Shown piece by piece: positions 17,721-26,943 of a DNA stretch of 64,000 nucleotides. Both the position numbers and the translations under genes were made by a program. Below the pieces are notes generated by a model. It made no database searches. It was not told where the DNA came from and saw nothing but the letters and a program-made list of their open reading frames with translations. The stretch covers positions 62,001 to 126,000 of the forward strand of contig JABLXQ010000001.1 in the NCBI GenBank assembly GCA_013178375.1, read 5' to 3'. Position 1 is the first letter of the stretch. Every line of letters begins with the position of its first letter. The DNA comes from Gammaproteobacteria bacterium (GTDB taxonomy: Bacteria; Pseudomonadota; Gammaproteobacteria; Pseudomonadales; Ketobacteraceae).

Positions 17721-18100
17721 CACAGCCCCAATTCACTCAATCCCGGATGATCATCTGGGCGCCGGCCCAGGGGCCAGTGAAACCTGCGGTCGGATTCGCT
17801 GATCGGCAGATCATTGATGCTGGCAAAGCGCACCGCGATGCGGTTGTCGGTGAAAGCCCACAGCTCCTTGATCAGCCGGTAATCCAGTTCGCGGTTCCAT
17901 TTGCGGGTGAGAAATTCGATGATCTGGCTGCGGCCACGGGGGAACTCGGCGCGGTTCCGCCACTGGCTGTCCTCGGTGTACACCAGGGCCACACGCTGCG
18001 GATCACGACTGTTCCAGCCGTCTTCCGCCATGCGCACTTTCTGGATGGCGGTGGCCCGGGTGAACGGCGGCAGTGGCGGGCGCTGAATGGGTTCAGACAT
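17720..18100 (-). CDS. DUF1348 (NTF2-like) protein with an internal in-frame deletion
   Basis: The 126-residue protein starts at ATG 18100 after a strong AGGAGG-like site. It follows the DUF1348 consensus closely ([49 protein letters not shown]). Family members I recall are about 157 residues and have a conserved aromatic segment (YEWHDD ... GNENWEF) between IAVRFA and SINDLPI. Here VRFA joins directly to SINDLP, so about 31 residues are missing in frame. This removes core strands of the NTF2 fold, so the product may be non-functional. It is translationally coupled to the LysR gene. Confidence 0.82.
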   Translation of the reverse strand: MSEPIQRPPLPPFTRATAIQKVRMAEDGWNSRDPQRVALVYTEDSQWRNRAEFPRGRSQIIEFLTRKWNRELDYRLIKELWAFTDNRIAVRFASINDLPISESDRRFHWPLGRRPDDHPGLSELGL

Positions 18101-18172
18101 GGTTTCTCCTCCTGGTCCGGTGAATTTTACGTTGCAACAGTGCATGTGATGCAGATGCGGCGCGCAGGCATT

Positions 18173-18784
18173 TCAGTTGCCCTGCAATTCGGCAAGACGC
18201 GCCTTCAGGCCGGCGTTTTCTGCACGCAGCGCTTCCATGCGCTGTTCAATCTCCGTCTCGGTGAAGCGCGGCGTTATATGCTGCGGACAATTCCAGTCCC
18301 AGGCTTCCACGCGAATCAGGATACCCCGTTCCACCCGGGCGCGATACGACGCCACTTCCAGGCGCGACAGCAGTGCGGGATCGTCCGCCTCGTGCACGAT
18401 CCGGGCACGGCCCCAGATTTTCAGCCGGCGCCGGTTGGCGTAATCCATCAGAAACAGCGAAATGCGTTCATCGCCCATCAGGTTGCCCACGCTGATGTAC
18501 TGCACATTGCCGCGAAAATCCGCGAAGCCGATGGTGCGTGTATCCAGCACCCGGATAAATCCCGGCGGGCCACCCCGATGCTGCACATAGGGCCAACCGT
18601 TGTCGCCAACGGTCGCCTGATAAAAGCTGTCGCGGGCGCCGATGAATTCCATCTCGCGCACGGTGAGTTCGCTGCGCGGATCATCCGCCTGCTCAAAACC
18701 CTGGTTGGCCTGACGGCTGCCATACAATGATTGTGCCGCCTTGACGTGTTCGGTAAAGGTAATATCGGAAAAAGCGCGTGACAT
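18173..18784 (-). CDS. Pyridoxamine 5'-phosphate oxidase-like (PNPOx) flavin-binding protein
   Basis: The 203-residue split-barrel protein has the pattern of the MSMEG-type PNPOx-like group: QATVGDNGWPYVQHRGG for the flavin site, GFADFRGNVQYISVGNL, and RRLKIWGRARIV. A short C-terminal coiled coil (ENAGLKARLAEL) follows. Such proteins bind FMN or F420 and reduce or detoxify substrates; the true substrate is unknown. ATG 18784 is chosen because the upstream extension lacks family character. It lies between the AhpD-like and DUF1348 genes on one probable transcript. Confidence 0.86.
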   Translation of the reverse strand: MSRAFSDITFTEHVKAAQSLYGSRQANQGFEQADDPRSELTVREMEFIGARDSFYQATVGDNGWPYVQHRGGPPGFIRVLDTRTIGFADFRGNVQYISVGNLMGDERISLFLMDYANRRRLKIWGRARIVHEADDPALLSRLEVASYRARVERGILIRVEAWDWNCPQHITPRFTETEIEQRMEALRAENAGLKARLAELQGN

Positions 18785-18849
18785 GGTTCGGGCTCCTGAA
18801 CAGGGCCGCGCAGCGTGACGCGGCACGGCCTTCGGTAGTATTGACCGGT

Positions 18850-19386
18850 TTATTGCAGACTGACCCGGGGAAAATCGATCTCCACCCGGCTGGCCTTGCC
18901 CAGAATATTGGTCAGCAGGTTCATGCCCACATGCGTGATGACTTCCACAATCGCCGCGTCGGTATAGCCCACATCACGCATGGACTGGATCTCGGCGGTG
19001 GTGACGTCACCCTTGTGTTCCACCAGCGCGCGGGCAAACTGCACCGCTACCGCAGCCCTGGCGTCCTCACTGCCACCGGCTCGATTGGCCTGGATTTCCT
19101 GACCGGTGAGGCCCGCCTTGCGGCCAATGGCGGTGTGCGCCGCCAGACAATATTCGCACGTGTTCTGCTGCGCCAGCGCCAGTGCGATGCGCTCCCGTGT
19201 CGGCGCATCCAGACTGCCTTCACCGGCAATGCTGTGCAGGCCCAGAAACGCCCGCAAAGCGGCCGGCGAGTTGGCAAATACCTTCAGAAAATTCGGCACC
19301 ATACCCAGCTTGGCCTGAATGGCGTCCAGCAGGGCATGTTGTTCGGCGGTGGCGGTGGCAGGGGTAACGACGGCGATGCGGCTCAT
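18850..19386 (-). CDS. Carboxymuconolactone decarboxylase family (AhpD-like) peroxidase
   Basis: The 178-residue all-helical protein has the redox CEYCLAAHT motif, which matches the alkylhydroperoxidase core CxxC-His proton-relay site. KLGMVPNFLKVFANSP precedes it, as in many AhpD-type family members. It heads a gene set with the PNPOx-like, DUF1348 and LysR genes, suggesting a small peroxide or aldehyde stress cassette. Start ATG 19386 is supported by a GAGGAATCC site. An electron donor such as a lipoamide protein is not encoded nearby. Confidence 0.9.
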   Translation of the reverse strand: MSRIAVVTPATATAEQHALLDAIQAKLGMVPNFLKVFANSPAALRAFLGLHSIAGEGSLDAPTRERIALALAQQNTCEYCLAAHTAIGRKAGLTGQEIQANRAGGSEDARAAVAVQFARALVEHKGDVTTAEIQSMRDVGYTDAAIVEVITHVGMNLLTNILGKASRVEIDFPRVSLQ

Positions 19387-19566
19387 GATGGATTCCTCAA
19401 GTGGTAGATGGTGTGGATTCGCTGCCCCCGGCGTTGCCGGTTGGCTGCTGCGAATGACGCCATCTTGCCGATTGCCGGCGTGGTGAAGAATCCCTGCGGG
19501 GCTCAATTCAGTATTCCGCAAAGTGGAACAATAAGGCCCGTCATCAAGCCGGTGACGGTGGCGCGA

Positions 19567-20586
19567 TCAGTCTGCCGCGCCCCGCGCCTCGTCCCGCCAC
19601 TGGCGCGGTGATTTGCCACATTGTTCCTTGAAAGCCTTGCGGAAATTCGCGGTTTCGCTGTACCCCAGCTGGCGCGCGATATTGTCGATGCGCAATTCCG
19701 TCTTGCCCAGATAATACAGCGCGGTTTCGTGGCGGATTTGCTTCAGCAGATCGCGAAAGTTGATGCCCTCTTCATTCAGGCGCCGGCGCAGCGTGCGTTC
19801 CGACACCCGCAATTTCTCCGCCACAAAACCAATCGACGGCGACGCGTCCAGATACAGCGAAATGATTTCGCGGATGCGTTCGGTGAGCTGGGTGTGCGAC
19901 TGCACCTTTTTCAGCTCGTCCTCGCATTGCTGCAGCATCACCCTCTGGTTCAGCGCATTGGCGGTGCGGATAGGCTGGTCCAGTTGCGCCTGGGAAAAAA
20001 CCAGGGCGTTGCAGTCGGCGTTGAATTCGACGTCGCAATGGGTATAGACGCGATACTGCTCCCAGTGGGGCGGCTGCTTGAAGGTGACACAGACCCGTTT
20101 GGGGTAGAAGGATTGGCCCGTCAGCAGCGACACGTTGTAGCCGGTGGTGCTGATAAAGGCTTCCACCAGTGCGATGTTCAGTTCTGGATACGGCGTGGAG
20201 ATCTGGTATTCCATCACGGCTTCGTCCTTGTGCTGCTGCAGGGCAATGCGCACCGCCGGCAACACGATGGCGGCGTAGCGCTCCATGATGGTCATCACCG
20301 TGCGCACATCCTTGCAGGCCATGATCGCCGACCCCAGATTGCCATGGGCCATCAGCGGAATGCGCGCACCCAGCTCCAGGAAAAAACTGCTGCGGCGGAC
20401 ATGACGGTTCACGCTGTGAATCACCTCCGCCAGTGTTTCCACCTCCACCCGTTCCAGCCGTTGCAGCGCCTCCGGATCGTTGATGCCGGCGGCGCGGAAC
20501 ACCGCCGCGCTGTCCTCGCCCAGTTCCTTCAGATATTCGTCGATGTAGGCCAGATAAATGCCGTAAGCCGTCGCCCTTTCCAGCAC
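19567..20586 (-). CDS. AraC-family regulator divergent from the monooxygenase operon
   Basis: The 339-residue protein has an N-terminal arabinose-operon-regulator-like domain (ARIPLMAHGNLGSAIMAC) and a C-terminal double HTH (residues about 240-335, with VAEKLRVSERTLRRRLNEEG and IARQLGYSETANFRKAFK). Starts are GTG in either case: 20586 has AAGGGG at seven bases, while 20592 has it too close. The 5' end faces the reductase/AlkB-type operon, so it is probably its activator. Such regulators commonly control alkane and fatty-acid genes in hydrocarbon degraders. The inducer is unknown. Confidence 0.92.
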   Translation of the reverse strand: MLERATAYGIYLAYIDEYLKELGEDSAAVFRAAGINDPEALQRLERVEVETLAEVIHSVNRHVRRSSFFLELGARIPLMAHGNLGSAIMACKDVRTVMTIMERYAAIVLPAVRIALQQHKDEAVMEYQISTPYPELNIALVEAFISTTGYNVSLLTGQSFYPKRVCVTFKQPPHWEQYRVYTHCDVEFNADCNALVFSQAQLDQPIRTANALNQRVMLQQCEDELKKVQSHTQLTERIREIISLYLDASPSIGFVAEKLRVSERTLRRRLNEEGINFRDLLKQIRHETALYYLGKTELRIDNIARQLGYSETANFRKAFKEQCGKSPRQWRDEARGAAD

Positions 20587-20636
20587 GCACACCCCTTTTC
20601 TTTCATTTCAAGTGCATGAATTGACGCTGTTTTATT

Positions 20637-20665
20637 GCAGAACAGGCAGATTTTTCCTGCACTGC
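20637..20665. promoter_or_regulatory. Candidate operator in the AraC/monooxygenase intergenic region
   Basis: The half-sites GCAGAACAGG and CCTGCACTGC form an imperfect inverted repeat (8 of 10 pairs) with a nine-base centre. It lies between the divergent araC-type gene and the reductase gene. It could bind the regulator, although AraC proteins more often use direct repeats. Confidence 0.3.
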
Positions 20666-20800
20666 ATCCAATCAAACCCTGGCCGAAAATACCCCCTTTA
20701 GGCCTGCTTTACAACTATAGTGAATGTTTGGCCACTCTTATACTTTTGAGGTAGTCGGGGCCTTTTTTCACGGCCCGCAACCTCGCAGTGTGAGACTGGC

Positions 20801-21853
20801 ATGTTCGGATGGTTTTCCAAAAAAGAATTCAAACTGGTGGTGGATGGCAGCCCGGCGCTGGATCTGCAACACAAGGAAACTGTTTTGAACGGCGCCTTGC
20901 GCCACAAGCTGGATTTTCCCTACAGCTGCAAGGTGGGCGGTTGCGCCGCCTGCAAATGCCAGCTGGTGTCGGGCAAGGTGAAGGAACTCACCGACAAATC
21001 CTACCTGCTGAGCAAGGAAGAGATTCAGCAGAATTTCATTCTGGGCTGCCAGAGCATTCCGGTGTCGGATGTGGAGATCAAACTGCCGGTGAATCCGCTG
21101 GCACAGCAGCGCACCCAGGGCACGATCGTGAAACAGGTGGCGCTGACCCACGACATCAGCGAAGTGTTCATTGAGCTGGACACCGCCGTGCAATACCGGC
21201 CCGGGCAATATGCTTCCGTGCAGGCAGCCGGCACCGACATTCCGGCGCGCTGCTATTCGTTCGCCCACGCCTGCACACCAGGTGGCCGGCGCGATATTTC
21301 CTTTTTCATCCGCGCCGTGCCCAACGGCCGCATGTCGCACTGGCTGATGAATCCGGCGGCGCTGAACCAGAAAGTGAGCCTGCATGCCAGCCTTGGTGAC
21401 TTTTACCTGCGCGACAGCCGGCGCGATCTGCTGTGCATTGCCGGCGGCAGTGGCCTGGCACCGTTGATCGCGCTGTTGGAAGGTGCGCTGGAAGGCGCGC
21501 AGGAGACCGGCGCGGCCAACCGCAACGTGTTCCTGCTGATGGGTGCCCGCAGCCAGCGCGACCTGTATTACCTGGACGCCATCAAAGCCCTGCAGCAGAA
21601 ATGGCAGGGTCGCTTCGAATTCATTCCCGTGCTGTCGGAAGAACCGGCCGACAGCGACTGGAAGGGCCAGCGCGGCTGGGTGACAGACGCAATCACTCCG
21701 GACATTGCTGGCAACGCCGAAGGCTACCTGTGCGGCCCGCCGCCCATGATCGATGCTGCAATCACCTGCATGACGGCGTTGGGCGTAGCGCGGGAACAGA
21801 TCTATTTCGACAAGTTTTCCGATCAGACCATACCGGCGCAAAAGGCCGGTTAA
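20801..21853 (+). CDS. Ferredoxin-NAD(P)H reductase, electron-transfer subunit of the monooxygenase (XylA-like)
   Basis: The 350-residue three-domain protein has an N-terminal plant-type [2Fe-2S] ferredoxin (Cys43, Cys48, Cys51, Cys83). An FAD domain follows with RCYSFA (150-155), then an NAD domain with GGSGLAP (215-221) and CGPPPMID (311-318). This order is that of XylA, which reduces the XylM monooxygenase. It lies 80 bases upstream of the AlkB/XylM-type hydroxylase, so the two should form a functional pair. It differs from the alkane system of Pseudomonas putida, where separate rubredoxin and rubredoxin reductase donate electrons. Confidence 0.92.
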   Translation: MFGWFSKKEFKLVVDGSPALDLQHKETVLNGALRHKLDFPYSCKVGGCAACKCQLVSGKVKELTDKSYLLSKEEIQQNFILGCQSIPVSDVEIKLPVNPLAQQRTQGTIVKQVALTHDISEVFIELDTAVQYRPGQYASVQAAGTDIPARCYSFAHACTPGGRRDISFFIRAVPNGRMSHWLMNPAALNQKVSLHASLGDFYLRDSRRDLLCIAGGSGLAPLIALLEGALEGAQETGAANRNVFLLMGARSQRDLYYLDAIKALQQKWQGRFEFIPVLSEEPADSDWKGQRGWVTDAITPDIAGNAEGYLCGPPPMIDAAITCMTALGVAREQIYFDKFSDQTIPAQKAG

Positions 21854-21933
21854 AAAAGTCAGATCGGGTTTTGCGGCCACCGCCGCCTTTTATCACCACT
21901 GCCATCACAACAATCACGACAGAGGACTGCACG

Positions 21934-23148
21934 ATGTTTCGTTATCTCCGCTTTTATGTCGCGCCGCTCACCATCATGGCCATTTCCGTGGGCATGTTTT
22001 TTGGCTACCACTGGTTGTGGCTGCCGGCCGCGCTTTACATCGCCACCATCGCCACGCTGGACCAGATGTTTCCCCATGATGTGAAAGAAACTCCGTACGA
22101 TTTTGAATTCCTGCTCGACCTGGCGCTGTATCTGTCCACGCCGGCGGCCATCATGCTGTACTTCGCCCTGTTCTGGGTGGCAGGCAGCGGCACACAGGAT
22201 GCACTGGGCGCCGGTGCGCTGGTGCAAAGCCTGACCGGGATCGACGTCATTGCCGCGCGCAATGCCACCCCCTGGTACCATTATGTCTTCATGTTCGCAG
22301 CCATAGCCTTGCCGGCCACCGGCGCCGGTGGTCTGGCGGGCCACGAGTTGACGCACCGCACCTCGCGTCCGTTTGATCTGTGGCTGGGTCGCATCACCAT
22401 GGCATTCAACTGGGGCATCGCGTTTCCAATCGAGCACGTGTACGGTCACCACGCCTATGTGGGCACCAGCAAAGATCCCGCTACTGCAGCCCGTGGCGAT
22501 TCCGTCTACGCCCATTTGCCAAAAGCCATGTACCGCACCGTGGTGAATGCGTGGGAAATCGAATCGGCCCGGCTGGAAAAAATCGGCGCGCATTTCCTGT
22601 CGCCAAAGAACGTGTTGCTGCGCATGGGCGCGGTGGCCCTGGCCACCTCGGCATTTGCCTACTACTGCGCCGGCTGGACCGGTGTCATGTTCCACCTGAT
22701 CGTGTGTACCTTCACCAAACTGGCGCTGGAAGTGCTGAACTATGTTGAACACTACGGCCTGATCCGCGTGCCGACCGATCCGGTGCAGCCACGTCATTCC
22801 TGGAACTGCAACCACGTGGTGAGCGGCGTGTTCACCTACAACCTGACCCGTCACAGCCACCACCATGCTGACGCCCAGGTTCCATACCACGAACTGCGTT
22901 CGCATTCGGAACAGCCGGAAATGCCCGGCGGCCTGATGACGGCCTATCTGTCCACCCTGGTTCCGCCGCTGTGGCGCAAGAAGATCATTCCCAAGCTGCT
23001 GGAATGGGATGCGACCCAGGCGGACAAGCGTGAATATGCACTGATTCGCGCTGCCAACAGCAAGAGCCACTGGCCCGAACTGCAGCAGAGCGTGGCGAAC
23101 ACCACACAGGACACGCGCGCTGTTCCGCAGGGCAATCTGGGTTATTGA
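21934..23148 (+). CDS. AlkB/XylM-family integral-membrane di-iron monooxygenase
   Basis: The 404-residue protein starts at ATG 21934 after AGAGGAC. It has paired hydrophobic helices and all histidine boxes of membrane hydroxylases: HELTH (137-141), EHVYGHH (167-173) and RHSHHH (306-311), plus NYVEHYG (269-275), the AlkB/XylM signature. It should hydroxylate a terminal methyl group of an alkane or alkyl aromatic using electrons from the preceding reductase. The third box, RHSHHH rather than RHSDHH, and the reductase type place it nearer XylM-like branches than P. putida AlkB. The substrate cannot be decided from sequence. Confidence 0.92.
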   Translation: MFRYLRFYVAPLTIMAISVGMFFGYHWLWLPAALYIATIATLDQMFPHDVKETPYDFEFLLDLALYLSTPAAIMLYFALFWVAGSGTQDALGAGALVQSLTGIDVIAARNATPWYHYVFMFAAIALPATGAGGLAGHELTHRTSRPFDLWLGRITMAFNWGIAFPIEHVYGHHAYVGTSKDPATAARGDSVYAHLPKAMYRTVVNAWEIESARLEKIGAHFLSPKNVLLRMGAVALATSAFAYYCAGWTGVMFHLIVCTFTKLALEVLNYVEHYGLIRVPTDPVQPRHSWNCNHVVSGVFTYNLTRHSHHHADAQVPYHELRSHSEQPEMPGGLMTAYLSTLVPPLWRKKIIPKLLEWDATQADKREYALIRAANSKSHWPELQQSVANTTQDTRAVPQGNLGY

Positions 23149-23180
23149 TCCGGTCTGTCACAATGCCTGTTTGTTACAAC

Positions 23181-23219
23181 AAAAAGGGTGGCCCTGCACG
23201 CAGCGGCCACCCTTTTTTT
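23181..23219. terminator. Bidirectional terminator between the monooxygenase and a convergent signalling gene
   Basis: AAAAAGGGTGGCC pairs with GGCCACCCTTTTT around an eleven-base loop. A run on one side and T run on the other serve both convergent genes. Confidence 0.9.
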
Positions 23220-23261
23220 CACCTGAATTCTTTGCGCCTGAATTTCTTTGAAACCTGCTGC

Positions 23262-25898
23262 TCAGCCTGAACCTGCACTGTCTGATACCGGCGACGCCGG
23301 CCGGCCATTGCGTTCCAGCCAGCGCAGGAAATCCTCCACCGGCATCGGCCGGGCAATGTGGTAACCCTGCGCCAGATCGCACCCCAGCTGCTGCAGCCGT
23401 TGCAGAGTAGCTGCATCCTCAATGCCTTCCGCCACCACTTTCAGGCCCAGGTTGTGGCCCATCACCAGAGTGGTCTGCACGATCACCTGATCGTCGCTGT
23501 TGTTCTGCATCTCCTTCACGAAGCTGCGGTCGATCTTGATTTCATCCACCGGCAATTGCTTCAGGTGCGACAGCGACGAATAGCCGGTGCCGAAATCGTC
23601 GATTGAAAGCCGCACACCGATGTCTGCCAGTTCGTGCATTACGCGCAGTGCTTCCACCGGATCCAGCATCACCGCCGTCTCCGTCAGCTCCATGGTGATG
23701 TCGTGCAGGTTCACGCCGGTCTCCGCCGCAATGCGGGCGATGTTGCGGGTGAAATTGGCCGCCTGCAGATTGCGTGCGGAAATATTGATGGACAACCCCA
23801 GCGTATGGCCCGCGGCCCTTAACTGGCGGCTGAGCTCGAACGTCTTGCGGCACACCCAGTAGGTGAGCGGGTGAATCACACCGGTGCGCTCCGCCAGGGG
23901 AATGAATTCGGCGGGTGTCACGTTGCCATGCTCCGGATGCACCCAGCGCACCAGCACTTCTGCACCTGCCACGCTGAAATCCTGCAGCGAAATCTGTGGC
24001 TGCAGATGCAGTTGCAGACCGTCGGATTCGATCGCCGCGCGCAGCTCCGCCAGCAGTGAAATGCGGCGCGCGTTGTACGGGTCCATGTCACGGGAATACC
24101 AGGCCACGCGGCCACCGGCATTGGCCGCCATTTCCAGTGCGATGTGGGCGTTGCGCAGCAGATCCTCGGCCTTTTCACCATGCAACGGCAGCTGGGCGAT
24201 GCCAACGGCGGCATTCACGTTCAGGCTCAGGCCCTGGAACTCGAACGGCATTTCCAGCTGTTCCAGCAGGTGCAGTGCAGACAGCTGCAGTTGCTCGCTG
24301 CTCTGGCCCTGCAGCATCGCCGCAAACGTCACGCCCTCGATGCAGGCCAGATGGTGGTGATGGCCGGAACTGTCCTCGATCCGCACCAGCCCCTGCAGCG
24401 GCTGCAGCAGCCGGCCAAGCCGCTCCGCCAGCAGACACAGGATGGCGTCGCCGTTGCTGTGGCCCAGGGTTTTGTTGAACTCGTGGAAATTGTTCATGCC
24501 GATCAGCAGCAACGCCACGCTGGACTGTGGCGCCACCTCGGCGCAGGTTTTTTCCAGCACGCTGCGCAGGAAGGCGCGGTTGGGCAGGCCGGTGGTAGCG
24601 CTGTGCAGGGCCCGCTGCACCAGCTGCGCTTCCACTTCCTTCAGATCGATGATGGCGGTGTGTTTTTCCTGCAGCGCCAGATAACGCGCGCGCCGCTCCG
24701 CGTTGATGCGATCCGCCAGCCCCAGCGACAGCAGCAGCACTTCCAGCGCCGAACCGATGATGACACCGTAGGACGACAGTGTGTTGTGGGGAAACCAGCC
24801 AAACAGCGTCAGCATGTGCAGCAGTGCGCCCAGCAGGAATACCGTCCAGGCCAGCAGGAAAAAGCCCGCCGGACGCGAACCGTTGCGCCAGCAGATCAGG
24901 GTGATGGTCATCATCAGGATACTGGCGCCCGCAATGAACAGCCCGGCCGCTGCGATCATGGGCTGGCTGGTCGCCAGGCGGATGCCGATGATGGAGAAGC
25001 CAAGCACCAGCATGCCGCTGACCACGCGATTCATCCAGGCCGCAAACCGGTGCAACTCCACGTAATGGCGCACGAACAGCAACGCCGCCATCGAAGACAA
25101 GCACACCGCGATCTGGATGGCGTACTCATTGATGATGGGCGTCTCCGGCCACCAGTACAGAAAGGCATAGCCTTGCAGTATCTGAAACGTGACGAAGGTG
25201 CCAATGATATGCAGGATGTAATACAGGTAGGCGCGGGTGCCCACCGACACCATCAGAAAACTGTTGTAGATCAGCATCGCCAGCATGATGCCGAAATACA
25301 TGCCGTAATAGCGGTTGCTCTCGGATACATGGCGGGAAAATTCGGTGGCGCGGTGCAACTTGAGCGGAATCTGGATGCCGCCGCTCTTGCGCATGACGTT
25401 CAGGTAGATGTCATACAGCCGGCCCGGTTCCGTGCGCAGGGGCTGGGCAAAAAAGTTATGCTTCAGCTCGCGCACCGACATCGGCAGCGCATACCCGATG
25501 CGCTCGCTTTGCTTCAGCGTGCCGTTTTCCACCAGGTAGATGTCCACCCGGGCCAGTCGCGCGAAGGCCAGCTCCAGAATCCAGGTGTTATCCTTCGCGC
25601 CCTGGGTGTCGTCCCGCAGGCGCAGGTGCACCCACACGGAACTGTCGCTCTTGCCCAGGTTGATAACCTGCTGCTGTACCGGCTCGAACGCGGCACGGCC
25701 TGCCAGGATGTCCTCCAGGCGCAGGCTGTCAGCAGGGTCCTGAAACAATTCCAGCTGGCCCGGAGCGGGCGACAATGACTGCAGTCCAGCGCCAAGCTCA
25801 ATGGATTCCAGCGCCAGGGCCGGACGCAGGCAAAACAACGCCAGCAGGCCCATGGCCAGCCAGCGCAACGGCAGCAACATCAACTTCCGGCTGTTCAT
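23262..25898 (-). CDS. 7TMR-DISM sensor with degenerate GGDEF and EAL domains
   Basis: This 878-residue membrane protein probably breaks down c-di-GMP. A signal peptide leads into a periplasmic 7TMR-DISM extracellular domain (about 35-185), then about seven membrane helices (about 195-405). A GGDEF-like domain (about 440-610) begins HSATTGLPNRAF but lacks a GGDEF motif (CIEGVTF in its place). An EAL domain (about 625-860) has EVL at 647, the metal-binding Asp pair in DDFGTGYSSL (767-768), VVAEGIE with Glu824 and QGYHIARPMP. Phosphodiesterase residues appear intact, cyclase residues do not. No close operon partner. Confidence 0.92.
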   Translation of the reverse strand: MNSRKLMLLPLRWLAMGLLALFCLRPALALESIELGAGLQSLSPAPGQLELFQDPADSLRLEDILAGRAAFEPVQQQVINLGKSDSSVWVHLRLRDDTQGAKDNTWILELAFARLARVDIYLVENGTLKQSERIGYALPMSVRELKHNFFAQPLRTEPGRLYDIYLNVMRKSGGIQIPLKLHRATEFSRHVSESNRYYGMYFGIMLAMLIYNSFLMVSVGTRAYLYYILHIIGTFVTFQILQGYAFLYWWPETPIINEYAIQIAVCLSSMAALLFVRHYVELHRFAAWMNRVVSGMLVLGFSIIGIRLATSQPMIAAAGLFIAGASILMMTITLICWRNGSRPAGFFLLAWTVFLLGALLHMLTLFGWFPHNTLSSYGVIIGSALEVLLLSLGLADRINAERRARYLALQEKHTAIIDLKEVEAQLVQRALHSATTGLPNRAFLRSVLEKTCAEVAPQSSVALLLIGMNNFHEFNKTLGHSNGDAILCLLAERLGRLLQPLQGLVRIEDSSGHHHHLACIEGVTFAAMLQGQSSEQLQLSALHLLEQLEMPFEFQGLSLNVNAAVGIAQLPLHGEKAEDLLRNAHIALEMAANAGGRVAWYSRDMDPYNARRISLLAELRAAIESDGLQLHLQPQISLQDFSVAGAEVLVRWVHPEHGNVTPAEFIPLAERTGVIHPLTYWVCRKTFELSRQLRAAGHTLGLSINISARNLQAANFTRNIARIAAETGVNLHDITMELTETAVMLDPVEALRVMHELADIGVRLSIDDFGTGYSSLSHLKQLPVDEIKIDRSFVKEMQNNSDDQVIVQTTLVMGHNLGLKVVAEGIEDAATLQRLQQLGCDLAQGYHIARPMPVEDFLRWLERNGRPASPVSDSAGSG

Positions 25899-26001
25899 GC
25901 AGGTGTTGGCAATCCCCGGGGGTCATCCGTCTGAATAAGAAGGTTTCGTTCCAGTATAGGCGGGGATTCCGGCGCCCGAGGTGCCAAGTAAAGCGGTGGC
26001 G

Positions 26002-26892
26002 TCAATGGCGATCGATAAACATGACCGATTCGGCCACATCCTTGCGCGCTTCCGGCAGCAGCGGATAGAAAATCGGCCACACATGCAGCAGGCCGTCGCG
26101 CTCGATGAGGGTGACATCGACACCGGCGGCCCGCGCCCGCTCCACCACCTTGATCGAATCGTCGTGCAGACACTCGCTGCGGTCCACTGTCACCAGCAGC
26201 GGCGGCATGCCCTTGAAATCGCCGAACACCGGCGAGGCATGAGGATTAAGCCGGTCCACTTCAGTGCGGCCATACAGGTCGATGCCCACGTGGTACATCT
26301 CGGGTGTGAACATGTCATCGCGCAGTTCGTTCAGGTTGCGGCTGCCGTGGGGCGCGGTGAGATCCGCCATCGGTGAATACGCCAGATTGCATTTCGGCAA
26401 CGGCAGTCCCGCGTCGCGCAGGGCCAGCGTGGTCCCTAGCGCCAGGCCACCGCCGGCAGAGTCGCCCATTATGGTGATTTTGCTGGCCGAGTATTTTTTC
26501 AGGAGCAGGCGGTACACCGTGAGCGCGTCGTCCAGTGCGGCGGGAAACGGATGCTCCGGTGCCAGGCGGTAGGCCGGCATATACACATCGGCCTGCAAGG
26601 CTTTGGCAAATCTTGCGCACAGGGTGAGATAGGTGGTGGGCACGCCGGCAATATACCCGCCGCCATGCAGGTACAAAATTGCCTGCGTGGGATTGTTCAC
26701 CCGCAGCCATTCACCCCGCACGCCCTCAACAGCAAACTGGGTGCGGCGCACACCCGGCGGCAGCCAGTTGGGCAGCGGGGAATTGTTCAGCGCCCGGCGC
26801 AGATGCTGCACCAGATGATCGCGATCGCGCGGAACTTTCTTGATCACGCGGCGGGCGTAAGCTTTGACGGCACGTGCTGCAAGACTGGCCAT
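26002..26892 (-). CDS. Alpha/beta hydrolase, hormone-sensitive-lipase type
   Basis: The 296-residue esterase/lipase-like enzyme has the oxyanion motif HGGG (76-79), nucleophile Ser145 in GDSAGGG, a late Asp region near LLVTVDRSECLHDD and the catalytic His in GLLHVWP. No signal peptide is present, so it should act in the cytoplasm on short or medium acyl esters. It lies between two 7TMR-DISM genes on the same strand, with 103 and 51 base gaps. A role tied to them is not evident. Confidence 0.9.
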   Translation of the reverse strand: MASLAARAVKAYARRVIKKVPRDRDHLVQHLRRALNNSPLPNWLPPGVRRTQFAVEGVRGEWLRVNNPTQAILYLHGGGYIAGVPTTYLTLCARFAKALQADVYMPAYRLAPEHPFPAALDDALTVYRLLLKKYSASKITIMGDSAGGGLALGTTLALRDAGLPLPKCNLAYSPMADLTAPHGSRNLNELRDDMFTPEMYHVGIDLYGRTEVDRLNPHASPVFGDFKGMPPLLVTVDRSECLHDDSIKVVERARAAGVDVTLIERDGLLHVWPIFYPLLPEARKDVAESVMFIDRH

Positions 26893-26943
26893 GACAACTC
26901 CGGGGGTATGATTCGGGTGCGGCCATTATAGGAAGGGATCTGC

